Below, in pieces: positions 41,840-48,605 of a stretch of DNA of 64,000 nt. The notes beneath the pieces are model-generated. The model ran no database searches. It saw only the letters and a program-made list of their open reading frames with translations, and was not told where the DNA came from. Numbering within the stretch: the stretch's first letter is position 1; every line of letters begins with the position of its first letter. Location of the stretch: positions 1 through 64,000 of the forward strand of contig JBJXFX010000040.1 of the NCBI GenBank assembly GCA_046152925.1, in the 5' to 3' direction. This stretch comes from CAMAUF01 sp046152925 (lineage in GTDB: Bacteria > Chloroflexota > Dehalococcoidia > Tepidiformales > Tepidiformaceae). Made by a program: the position numbers and the translations under genes.

Positions 41840-42100
41840 CTACTGGAGTTGCTCGTCCGGTTCTTGCCACCAACCAGCGAGCCGAGAAAACCTGGGGAGT
41901 TCCTCCCCAAAACCGGAGTGGAGTAGGAGGTTGATGATCACGAACCGGTCGAAATCCTCGACGTTTTGAACGACGGTTGCGAGCCCAGGTCGCTGGGGGT
42001 GGGTCACCAAGAAAAACCCATCCTCATCCTCAGCTCCGACATGGAAACCGAGTTGCCTCAAGGCTCCTACTGCCGCATCAATGTCGGGGTTACGCCACAA
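41840..42100 (-). CDS. HicA-like small protein, probable toxin relative
   Basis: An 86-residue protein from a TTG start. The order ALRQLGFHV, then FFLVTHPQRPGLATVV, then FVIINLLLHSGF follows the HicA/YcfA double-stranded-RNA-binding fold (helix-strand-strand-strand-helix). The catalytic His of the usual GSHH turn is not there, so RNase activity is doubtful. It lies 16 bp downstream of a HicB-like gene in the antitoxin-first order that is also seen in some hic loci. A GFGEELPRF tail is extra. Base composition is lower in GC than the surroundings. Assignment is tentative. Confidence 0.5.
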   Translation of the reverse strand: MWRNPDIDAAVGALRQLGFHVGAEDEDGFFLVTHPQRPGLATVVQNVEDFDRFVIINLLLHSGFGEELPRFSRLAGWWQEPDEQLQ

Positions 42101-42116
42101 GCAGTGCCGCCCAACC

Positions 42117-42398
42117 CTATCCCGCGGACGAACGGACCGCCGAGGCGCCTGGAAGCGCGAACCCGAACGGGACGCGGCGAGCCTTGAGTTCGGATCTCAG
42201 GACAGCTTCGCCCTGAGACTTCCACCAGCGGACGAGCTTCACGTTGGCGAGCCCATTCAGCCGCTCAGCCTCTTCCTGGGAATCCGCGAGAGTGATCAGT
42301 CCCGTTTGGAGCGTCTGGGCCAGCCATCGGCCGGTTTCAGTGTTCTGACGGAAGGTCACCGTGACCTCGAAGCGGACTCGATCCTGCACTGGCGTCAT
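42117..42398 (-). CDS. HicB-like small protein, probable antitoxin relative
   Basis: A 93-residue protein with a strong Shine-Dalgarno (AAAGGAGG) before the ATG at 42398. FEVTVTFRQNTETGRWLAQT gives the strand-turn-strand of the HicB fold, LADSQEEAERLNGLANVKLVRWW the following helix. No ribbon-helix-helix or HTH DNA-binding part is evident at the C-terminus. It is the upstream partner of the HicA-like gene. What it binds is unknown. Confidence 0.5.
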   Translation of the reverse strand: MTPVQDRVRFEVTVTFRQNTETGRWLAQTLQTGLITLADSQEEAERLNGLANVKLVRWWKSQGEAVLRSELKARRVPFGFALPGASAVRSSAG

Positions 42399-42638
42399 CA
42401 ACGGAACCTCCTTTCGACCTCGTCTGGCAATCGCGGAGCAATTGCAGGAAAGGAGCATATCCGGTCAACTCGTGATCCTCCAGAGACGCGGAACCTATCG
42501 ATCGATACGTGCTGAGGCAACAAGCAACATCAGCCGCCACACGGTATGGAATGTCGATCGCAGTAAAGCCTCTGCGTCACTGCTGATGAGAGCCGAGTAC
42601 GATACCGGCCCTAGCCCAACACGGAGGACGATCAACCC

Positions 42639-43154
42639 ATGGACCCACGCACGCTCATCAACGCTGCCCTCGACATCAGCCACGGCATCCTCAACCAGAC
42701 GATGGCCGACGTCACCCAAGAGATGGCCAACCAGCGCATCCCCGGCGCCAAAATCCAGAGCATCGCCGCGATCTACGCACACCTCGTCTTCGACGAGGAC
42801 CTGATCTTCCACGGCATGGCCCTCGGCGAGGCGCCGATCTACGTCACCGGCGGCTGGGCCGAGAAGACCGGAACCCCGCCGGCCGCAAGCCCGATGATGA
42901 CCGACGAGTGGGCTGCGGGCCTGACGCTGGACCTGGCGAAGTTCAACCAGTTCACCCAGGCGCTCCAGGCCGCGGTCAAGGAGCGCGTGGCGAACCTGAC
43001 GGACGCGGAGATCGAGCGCGAGGTCGATGGCCCGTTCGGCAAGCAGCCAGCAGGCGCCGTGCTCGTCGGGCTGCTGCCCTACCACATCGCCGAACACACG
43101 GGCGAAATCGCGGCGCTCAAGGGCGTCTCGGGCGCGAAGGGGCTGCCCTTCTAG
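42639..43154 (+). CDS. DinB-superfamily protein
   Basis: A 171-residue four-helix DinB-like protein. His residues in IYAHLVFDEDLIFHG and LLPYHIAEHTGE match the metal-binding helices, although the third ligand is not certain. It could be a thiol-dependent S-transferase or a protein of unknown role. ACGGAGGACG upstream is the Shine-Dalgarno. The 180 bp between it and the HicB-like gene is relatively AT-rich and contains the perfect palindrome TATCGATCGATA at 42496-42507, but no other gene. Confidence 0.75.
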   Translation: MDPRTLINAALDISHGILNQTMADVTQEMANQRIPGAKIQSIAAIYAHLVFDEDLIFHGMALGEAPIYVTGGWAEKTGTPPAASPMMTDEWAAGLTLDLAKFNQFTQALQAAVKERVANLTDAEIEREVDGPFGKQPAGAVLVGLLPYHIAEHTGEIAALKGVSGAKGLPF

Positions 43155-43213
43155 CCGCGCCGGCAGCTGAAGCTCGGGGTGGGGGCCGCTTGCTCGCAGG
43201 CGGCCCCAAACGC

Positions 43214-43219
43214 TAGCCT
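43214..43219 (+). promoter_or_regulatory. Putative -10 box (TAGCCT), leaderless start
   Basis: TAGCCT is followed by CGCGTC and the ATG at 43226; there is no Shine-Dalgarno. Confidence 0.6.
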
Positions 43220-43225
43220 CGCGTC

Positions 43226-43534
43226 ATGTGCCGAAGCATCAAAGTCCTCCGCACGACCGAGGGGCCCGCGAGCGACGAAGAAGTCGCGGCGGCGGCGCTC
43301 CAGTTTGTCCGCAAGATCAGCGGGTTTCGCACCCCGCCGAAAGCCAACCCAGCGGCTTTCGACGATGCGGTGGCGCAGGTCACGGCTGCGTCGCAAGCGC
43401 TACTTGAGGCACTGGGGGCCAAGCGGGCAACTTCGCGAGCGAAGGACGCGGGAGAGCCGGCGCCAACCGCAACGCGTGAACGGTACGAGGACCGTCGCCG
43501 CGCGCGACCGGCGCCAGATGGTCAATCCTCGTAG
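43226..43534 (+). CDS. DUF2277 family protein
   Basis: A 102-residue protein. The first 65 or so residues match DUF2277 well: MCRSIKVLRTTEGPASDEEV, then AALQFVRKISGFRTPPKANPAAFDDAV. The rest is a disordered basic tail. No function is known for this family. The start codon follows the TAGCCT box after 6 nt. Its last 15 bp overlap the convergent broken toxin gene. Confidence 0.85.
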   Translation: MCRSIKVLRTTEGPASDEEVAAAALQFVRKISGFRTPPKANPAAFDDAVAQVTAASQALLEALGAKRATSRAKDAGEPAPTATRERYEDRRRARPAPDGQSS

Positions 43535-43729
43535 GCGTCGCGCCGGTTCAGGACGCGAGACACCTCGAACGACCCGTCGTCCATCGGCTTGAGCATGACT
43601 CGCCAGTCGCCGGCTCGGATTCGCCATTCACCGTCACGCGCGCGCGATGGAGCCCATGTCGCGCGGCCACGTGAGCCCAATCGCGGCCAGGTCCTCGGCT
43701 GCCTGCATCGACCACCTAACGATGGCCAC
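43520..43729 (-). pseudogene. Decayed RelE/ParE-type toxin (module 2)
   Basis: A GTG at 43729, overlapping the end of antitoxin 2, starts VAIVRWSMQAAEDLAAI, which matches the N-terminus of the intact toxin copy. The frame then hits a stop, while another frame resumes with EWRIRAGDWRVML and continues to NRRDAYED and TGA. About 25-30 residues (the GRGDVRKL region) are missing and the frame is shifted, so it cannot make a whole RelE fold. Confidence 0.75.
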
Positions 43730-43976
43730 GGATTCTCTCTTCGAGAATGGCGTCCAGGTCGGCGTCGGCTACCACTCGGCCCGCAGCAAGGTCTGCCAGT
43801 CCGACTTCAAGAGCCGCGACATCGTCCGGCGTCAGCTCCTCGTCATCCAGCGGCGCGTTGGCGAACGCTTCCTTGAGGCGATCGCGCTGGAGTTGCTCTA
43901 GGAACGCTTCCACCTGCTCGATGGCGTCGTCGGGGAGGTCGTCGATCCATTCGTGGACAGCCTGTCGCTTGGTCAC
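43716..43976 (-). CDS. Antitoxin, module 2 (own start inside the fused frame)
   Basis: An 86-residue protein from the GTG at 43976, closely matching antitoxin 1 in its first 40 residues (VTKRQAVHEWIDDLPDD, then VEAFLEQLQRDRLKEAFANAP) and diverging afterwards. It has the size and position of small antitoxins that precede RelE toxins; the DNA-binding class is not clear. TACACT 6 nt upstream gives it its own leaderless start. The same codons also form the C-terminal part of the fused toxin frame at 43716-44282. Confidence 0.7.
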   Translation of the reverse strand: MTKRQAVHEWIDDLPDDAIEQVEAFLEQLQRDRLKEAFANAPLDDEELTPDDVAALEVGLADLAAGRVVADADLDAILEERIRGHR

Positions 43977-44282
43977 CGATTCAGTGTAACGGCTCAGCGG
44001 TCGTCTTCGAGGCCCTCGGCCGGAACGGCGGCGTCGGTCCTCGTAGGCGTCGCGGCGGTTTCGCACATCTTCGACCCGAAACGCACCGTCCGGTCGAGGC
44101 GCAAGTATCACGCGCCAATTGCCGCTTCGAAGACGCCACTCATCGCTATCGGTGAGCTTACGAACGTCTCCGCGTCCCGTCCGCGCAAAGTCGCGGACGT
44201 TCTCCCGAATGCGCTCGGCGTCCTTCGGCCGAGTGCGCTCGATCACCGCGAGCGCGTCAATCGACCAGTCAACGATCGGCAC
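43716..44282 (-). CDS. RelE-type toxin read through into antitoxin 2 (fusion by stop loss)
   Basis: From the GTG at 44282 the first 82 residues are a full RelE/ParE toxin: VDWSIDALAVIERTRPKDAERI, GRGDVRKLTDSDEWRLRSGNWRVIL and NRRDAYED. In the decayed copy the matching end reads GAT TGA; here it reads GAC CGA, so the stop has changed to Arg. The frame crosses a 20-residue Arg-rich linker and continues as the complete 86-residue antitoxin 2, giving 188 residues. The linker is the tail of resB (in another frame) plus the antitoxin promoter. The toxin start overlaps antitoxin 1 by 14 bp. Confidence 0.75.
   Translation of the reverse strand: MPIVDWSIDALAVIERTRPKDAERIRENVRDFARTGRGDVRKLTDSDEWRLRSGNWRVILAPRPDGAFRVEDVRNRRDAYEDRRRRSGRGPRRRPLSRYTESVTKRQAVHEWIDDLPDDAIEQVEAFLEQLQRDRLKEAFANAPLDDEELTPDDVAALEVGLADLAAGRVVADADLDAILEERIRGHR
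43983..43988 (-). promoter_or_regulatory. Putative -10 box (TACACT) of antitoxin 2
   Basis: On the minus strand TACACT is followed by GAATCG and the GTG at 43976. The equivalent box of the other copy is TATGCT at 44536. Confidence 0.6.
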
Positions 44283-44529
44283 GGAGTCGCGCCCGAATGG
44301 CGTCCTCAAGCTCGCCATCGGGGATGGCGACGGGCTCCGTCGTCCTATTTGCGCGGCGCTCGATGGCCGCCATCTCAGCCGGAGTCAGCTCCTCGTCTTC
44401 CTCCGGGGCGTTCGCGAACGCTTCCTTCAGGCGGTCACGCTGGAGTTGCTCCAGCAACGCCTCCACCTGCTCAATGGCGTCGTCGGGAAGGTCGTCTATC
44501 CAGTCGTGGACGGCCTGTCGCTTGGTCAC
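44269..44529 (-). CDS. Antitoxin, module 1 (partner of RelE-type toxin)
   Basis: An 86-residue antitoxin-like protein from a GTG. It opens VTKRQAVHDWIDDLPDD, is helical through VEALLEQLQRDRLKEAF, and carries an acidic C-terminal part (EEDEELTPAEMAA) that could wrap the toxin. The toxin gene overlaps its 3' end by 14 bp, the usual antitoxin-first order. TATGCT lies 6 nt before the start. Directly upstream is the 3' end of resB, so the locus inserted behind that operon. Confidence 0.75.
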   Translation of the reverse strand: MTKRQAVHDWIDDLPDDAIEQVEALLEQLQRDRLKEAFANAPEEDEELTPAEMAAIERRANRTTEPVAIPDGELEDAIRARLRADR

Positions 44530-44535
44530 CGATTC

Positions 44536-44541
44536 AGCATA
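44536..44541 (-). promoter_or_regulatory. Putative -10 box (TATGCT) of antitoxin 1
   Basis: On the minus strand TATGCT is followed by GAATCG and the GTG at 44529. It lies just past the resB stop. Confidence 0.6.
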
Positions 44542-44546
44542 ACGGC

Positions 44547-46238
44547 TCAGCGGTCGTCTTCGAGGTCTTCGGGGCTGAGGGCGTCGGCGGCGCCCAACTC
44601 GGCGCCGAGTTGGCGCAGCTCACGGCCGAGCCGCGTCTGCTTTTCGGCGATGCCGGCGAGGTAGGTCCGCTCGGGCGTGACTTTCGCCCAGACCCGGCGG
44701 CGCGGCACATAGAAAGTGATGCTGAGGCCCCCGATCGCGAGGCCGACCGCGGCCCAGATAAAGGTGTCACCTGGGTCACGGCGGACGTCGATCCCGGCGC
44801 CGTCGAGTTGCCCGCCGAAGGTGAAGCGCAGGGAGCCGACGGGCGTCTCCTGGCCACGCGGCAGCTCGACGACCTCGGTCCCGAGCCCAGCGACCGCCAG
44901 GTAGCGCGTCTCGCCGCGAGTTGGCATTTGGACCGCGACCTGGGCGCCTTCGGCGGCGCCGGGCAGGTCGCCGACGGTGATGGCGGGGATGTTCCGGCCC
45001 TCGATCAGCTCGATGCGGTATTCAGGGAAGGCCGCCGCTTCACCGGGCGCCAGCACGCGGCCGGCCGCGCGGCTCGCCGCATCGAACGCGAGCCTGATCT
45101 CGCCGTCGACGACCCGCCAACTCACGACCTCGACGGCCTCCAGCGCGCCTCCGGCGAGCGCGAACCGCAGGACGCCAAGCGCCTGATCATCGGCGCGGCT
45201 CGTGAGCTCGCCGGGGTCGGTGCCAGCTTGGGGGATGTCGCCTTCGAAGAGGAGGCGCCCGGCAGGGTCGAGCACGCGCACCCGCGGGACGGCGACGACT
45301 TCGTTCTCGAAATCGAGCGTGTCATCGAAGAGGACGCGGCCGTCGCCGGTCACAATCCGGAGCTTCGCCAAGTCATCGAAAAAAGCGGCCTGATGGAACT
45401 TGTACCCGAACGCGTTGCACGGCCCGTTCACGGTGACCGTGCAGCGCTTCGTGACATCGCCCTGGCGGACTTCGATGGCGCTGCGAAAGTCCACAATGTT
45501 GCCGTCTTCGTCGATGCCGCGATGCGCGTCCTCCATCGTGACGAAGATCTGGCCGGGACCGGGGTTATCGAAGAGCGGCGCCGCCGCCTTGCTTTCGGCG
45601 AGCGCCAGGGTGCGCTGGAAGCCCGCAAACGCCGTCAGCAGCCCGCCGACGAGAAAGATCAGCAGGGCCAAGTGGCTCACGAAAGTCCCATAGAGGCTCC
45701 AGGAGAAGCGTTCTGCGAAGAGCCGGGTGGCGCCGTCGGCCTGGCGGACCTGCTCGACGCGGTACCTCCGCCGCCGGAGGGCTGTCGCTACCGCCTCGGG
45801 GCCGTGTTCGTGGCTAAATTCCGCCCGATGATGGGCGGTCGCGAAGAAACGGTCGGGCACCTCGCGACGCGGCGCCCGCACGAGACGGTGTGTCGGGCGC
45901 AGGCGGCTGACGGTGCAGACCGTCACCGCGATGGTGATCAGGACCCAGAGGCCGGTGAACCACGGGGCCACGTAGATCTCGAAGAGACCCGTCCGGTCGA
46001 AAACACCGGCGAAGGGGCCGAGATCCTCTCGTTGAAGCTCGACCCAAGCGGAGCGCGCTGCCGGGTTGTCGCGCATTGGGGCCGGCATCTGTGGGACAAC
46101 GACGGCGACCAACAACATGACGACCGCGACGCCGATCAGGGTTAGGGCGAACTTCGCGTTGCAGAGCAGCGCCCAGACCGAGCGAAACGGGTCGAAGCCG
46201 CCGAGCGCGGTCGGGGCGGCGGCGCCGGTCGCGGCCAT
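44547..46238 (-). CDS. resB: ResB/Ccs1-family cytochrome c biogenesis protein
   Basis: A 563-residue membrane protein. Three hydrophobic helices lie in the first 230 residues (ALTLIGVAVVMLLVAVVVP, FTGLWVLITIAVTVCTV, ALLIFLVGGLLTAF), then a large extracytoplasmic domain with LGYKFHQAAFFDD-like AFGYKFHQAAFFDD, and a final helix near FIWAAVGLAIGGLSITFYVP. This is the ResB plan for delivering heme and holding apocytochrome in system II cytochrome c maturation. It directly abuts resA upstream. A ResC/CcsA partner is not in this window. Confidence 0.88.
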   Translation of the reverse strand: MAATGAAAPTALGGFDPFRSVWALLCNAKFALTLIGVAVVMLLVAVVVPQMPAPMRDNPAARSAWVELQREDLGPFAGVFDRTGLFEIYVAPWFTGLWVLITIAVTVCTVSRLRPTHRLVRAPRREVPDRFFATAHHRAEFSHEHGPEAVATALRRRRYRVEQVRQADGATRLFAERFSWSLYGTFVSHLALLIFLVGGLLTAFAGFQRTLALAESKAAAPLFDNPGPGQIFVTMEDAHRGIDEDGNIVDFRSAIEVRQGDVTKRCTVTVNGPCNAFGYKFHQAAFFDDLAKLRIVTGDGRVLFDDTLDFENEVVAVPRVRVLDPAGRLLFEGDIPQAGTDPGELTSRADDQALGVLRFALAGGALEAVEVVSWRVVDGEIRLAFDAASRAAGRVLAPGEAAAFPEYRIELIEGRNIPAITVGDLPGAAEGAQVAVQMPTRGETRYLAVAGLGTEVVELPRGQETPVGSLRFTFGGQLDGAGIDVRRDPGDTFIWAAVGLAIGGLSITFYVPRRRVWAKVTPERTYLAGIAEKQTRLGRELRQLGAELGAADALSPEDLEDDR

Positions 46239-46931
46239 TTAGCCCGGTCCCGCGGGGCGGCCGAGCGGCCCCGTCCCGGCCAATGCGGCCAGGTAGTCGG
46301 TCTCGATCGCTTCGAGCTCGCCAGCGGTGATGCGGCCAGGATAGACGCGGACGAGGACGCCCGACGGGTCGATCAACATCGTGACGGGGAGGCCGCTGCC
46401 GACGGCAAACGCCTCGGAGACATCGCCCGTACGGTCGAGCAGGATCGGGTAGGCGGGCTGCAACTCGTCGACAAAACGCCGCACGGCGTCCGGCGTCTCT
46501 TGTTGGTTCACGCCGACGACGACGAGGTTGGGGCCGCCCGCGCGCTCCCAGAGGTGCTGCAAGTCTGGCGTCTCGCCGCGGCAGGGCCCACACCAGGAGG
46601 CCCAGAAGTTCAGCACTATCCATTTGCCGCGGTAGTCGGTGAGCGTGACCGCGCCGCCGTCGAGCGTCGGGAGGCGGAAATTCGGGACGGCGCGGCCGAG
46701 GCGAGCGGCGGCCGGCTGGCCCGTCGGGTTGGCGGCGGCGGGGAGTTCGACGACGCCAAAGCCCTCGGTGCGGAAGTTGCCGCCGCCGGGAGCCCGAAGC
46801 TCGAACCACCAAATCCCGGCGCCGACGGCAAGCACGATGAGGGCCGCGAGGCCAAGGGTGCCGGCCGCGCCGGAATACTCGCGGCGACGGTGTTCGCGGT
46901 CTTCGGGGCCTGCGTCGCCTTCGCGATCCAT
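46239..46931 (-). CDS. resA: TlpA/ResA-type thiol-disulfide oxidoreductase, membrane anchored
   Basis: A 230-residue thioredoxin-fold protein. One membrane helix (about 22-46) is followed by the redox domain. NFWASWCGPCRGE holds the CxxC, LPTLDGGAVTLTDYRGK the preceding strand, and GLPVTMLIDPSG the cis-Pro loop. ResA-type proteins reduce the heme-binding cysteines of apocytochrome c outside the membrane. The stop is immediately followed by resB, so they are one operon. TACGCT lies 6 nt before the ATG. Confidence 0.88.
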   Translation of the reverse strand: MDREGDAGPEDREHRRREYSGAAGTLGLAALIVLAVGAGIWWFELRAPGGGNFRTEGFGVVELPAAANPTGQPAAARLGRAVPNFRLPTLDGGAVTLTDYRGKWIVLNFWASWCGPCRGETPDLQHLWERAGGPNLVVVGVNQQETPDAVRRFVDELQPAYPILLDRTGDVSEAFAVGSGLPVTMLIDPSGVLVRVYPGRITAGELEAIETDYLAALAGTGPLGRPAGPG

Positions 46932-46937
46932 GGATCG

Positions 46938-46943
46938 AGCGTA
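46938..46943 (-). promoter_or_regulatory. Putative -10 box (TACGCT), leaderless resA start
   Basis: On the minus strand TACGCT is followed by CGATCC and the ATG at 46931; there is no Shine-Dalgarno. Confidence 0.6.
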
Positions 46944-46973
46944 CCACCGGAGGCGGGAACGTAGGGTCAGCGC

Positions 46974-47798
46974 TCACTCGGCGCAGGCGAGGTCCACCTT
47001 GAGGTCCGTCTCTTCAGCGATCACGCCCTCGATCTTGCGGCAGAGGGCCGGCGCATCGCGCAACGAGGCGGCATCAAGGCCCAACTCCTGGAGGCGCGCC
47101 TCGACTGACGCAGCCGTCCTCAAGCGAGGGAGCTCGGCCAGCAAGGTGTCTAATGCTTGGCCGCGAGCCGCCACGGACGCACCGCCGCCTACTGGCGGCG
47201 CCGGAGGCAGGGCGCCAGCGGCCACGGCCCGTTCGACTTCGGGAAGGGTGCCGAAGGTGACCATCCCAGGACGTGTCAGCTCGAAGGCAAGCCGTTCTCC
47301 ATCGATTCGGGCGACGCCTGGGCGCCCCGCGAACGTCCACGTCGGTAATCCAGCAACGTTGGCCGCTCGCAAGAAGAGCACGAAACGGTCGCCAGGCACG
47401 GCGGAGAGTCCGGGACTCAAACTGGTGCTCGTTTTTCCTGCGCCGACCTCGACGGCTGACTCGACGGTGTGAAGGACGTCGACGGAGTCGCCCACAGCGA
47501 ACGCCTCTCCCTTAAGCACTCGCTCGACCCAGAAGACCTGGGTTCGGTCGACCCGCTTGACGGTGCCTTCGGAGACCGTCGCGTCCTTTCCGGAGACGAA
47601 CGCGGCCACGACGATTTCCTGCGCTGCGCCAGCCTGCGCCTCAAGGGTCGCGAATCCCATGACGAGCCCTTCCGACCCCCGGGGCGTGGCCGAGTCACCA
47701 GCCGAAATGTCCCCTCCGTTTTCGGTCCCTGCGAAGCACGCGCCGGTGAAGGCACCCAAAAGAGCTGCACCAGCGCCGGCCAGTAGCCACACCTTCAT
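46974..47798 (-). CDS. Putative secreted lipoprotein of unknown function
   Basis: A 274-residue exported protein. A signal peptide ends in FTGAC, a near-lipobox (cysteine at about residue 21). The middle part (TVKRVDRTQVFWVERVLKGE, VGDSVDVLHTVES, VPGDRFVLFLRA) looks like a beta-barrel OB-like fold that often measures or binds small ligands; a helical C-terminal part has four LxxLG-type turns. I do not recognise the family. GAGGTGG lies 5 nt before the ATG at 47798. It is on the same strand as the metalloprotease gene 12 bp upstream. Confidence 0.65.
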   Translation of the reverse strand: MKVWLLAGAGAALLGAFTGACFAGTENGGDISAGDSATPRGSEGLVMGFATLEAQAGAAQEIVVAAFVSGKDATVSEGTVKRVDRTQVFWVERVLKGEAFAVGDSVDVLHTVESAVEVGAGKTSTSLSPGLSAVPGDRFVLFLRAANVAGLPTWTFAGRPGVARIDGERLAFELTRPGMVTFGTLPEVERAVAAGALPPAPPVGGGASVAARGQALDTLLAELPRLRTAASVEARLQELGLDAASLRDAPALCRKIEGVIAEETDLKVDLACAE

Positions 47799-47810
47799 GA
47801 CGTCCACCTC

Positions 47811-48458
47811 TTAGTATCCACATGGAGTTGTTGGGGGATAGACGGTGCTTGTGTAAATTGAGTTAATTCCGCACTGATCATCCGGAGTAGGTGAGTTCCA
47901 ACCGTACGGAGGGGACTGATTAGGGATGCCCGCCATGACCGCAGCTAACGTGTTTGGGTTTGGTTGAGTATGTCCGAGAGACAACATGTGGCCGAGTTCA
48001 TGAGTAGCAGTGTACTGCTTCCACCAGTCATCCGGCCAAGGTCCTTCGAGCTCAGAGCGATTAAGCGAAGTGACGCCTCCGGCCCAGATGTTGTTGGGAC
48101 AGGATCCGGGGAAAAAGTAACCGAGTTTGCCGGCTAGACCGAAATAGGCTGCCTCCCACCGGAACGTGGACTGCGAGGTAACCTGCTGCCATAGGACAGG
48201 CGTCTGAGTAACGTTCCAACTCTGCCTCGCGTTCGTGTACGCCGTCAGATAGATACCAGTCGGGGTATTGTAAGTACCGAGTCGGTACTTCGGTCTGAAT
48301 GAGCTTCCGCCGCTATAGGACCATCGGCAGGAGGTAGTATCGTAGTCGTTGTACCCGCGCGCGACCAAGTACGACCCCAGTCCACTGGTCAACGTGACGA
48401 CTAGAAGGACTGTTGCCATGAGGCACAACCTGAGTGGCATCATTCTTCTCGAGAACAT
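47811..48458 (-). CDS. Secreted matrixin-like zinc metalloprotease
   Basis: A 215-residue exported protein. After an N-terminal signal (PLRLCLMATVLLVVTLTSG) comes a compact domain with HELGHMLSLGH, the metzincin zinc site. The usual Gly after the second His is Ser. AAVMAG gives the Met-turn. Cys residues could form disulfides. GC content is clearly lower than in the flanks, suggesting recent transfer. GGGGTGG precedes the ATG, and a TTGACA-16-TAGAAC promoter lies at 48490-48517. Confidence 0.78.
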   Translation of the reverse strand: MFSRRMMPLRLCLMATVLLVVTLTSGLGSYLVARGYNDYDTTSCRWSYSGGSSFRPKYRLGTYNTPTGIYLTAYTNARQSWNVTQTPVLWQQVTSQSTFRWEAAYFGLAGKLGYFFPGSCPNNIWAGGVTSLNRSELEGPWPDDWWKQYTATHELGHMLSLGHTQPNPNTLAAVMAGIPNQSPPYGWNSPTPDDQCGINSIYTSTVYPPTTPCGY

Positions 48459-48489
48459 GGATCCACCCCGTCCCGGAATTCTTGGACTC

Positions 48490-48517
48490 GTTCTAACGGA
48501 AAAAAAGGCGCTGTCAA
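48490..48517 (-). promoter_or_regulatory. Promoter TTGACA-16-TAGAAC of the metalloprotease
   Basis: On the minus strand TTGACA (48512-48517) and TAGAAC (48490-48495) are 16 bp apart, with a T-tract in the spacer. The gene begins 31 bp downstream with a normal leader and Shine-Dalgarno. The remaining part of 48459-48605 holds nothing else that I can support. Confidence 0.5.
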
Positions 48518-48605
48518 GAGGTCTTCACAAGGCAATCTACTTCTCCGAGAAGACGACATGCGGTGGCTTACGTCTTCTTGCTGCTTCCTGCCGGTCACGA
48601 CGCGT

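Larger units (their letters stand above)
43520..44572. repeat. Tandem duplication of a toxin-antitoxin unit, period 553 bp
   Basis: Antitoxin starts (44529, 43976) and toxin starts (44282, 43729) are each exactly 553 bp apart. The identity extends upstream over the promoter and into the last 25 or so bases of resB: 44530-44572 and 43977-44019 match with few changes. The duplicated block is therefore resB tail, antitoxin, toxin. Confidence 0.85.
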
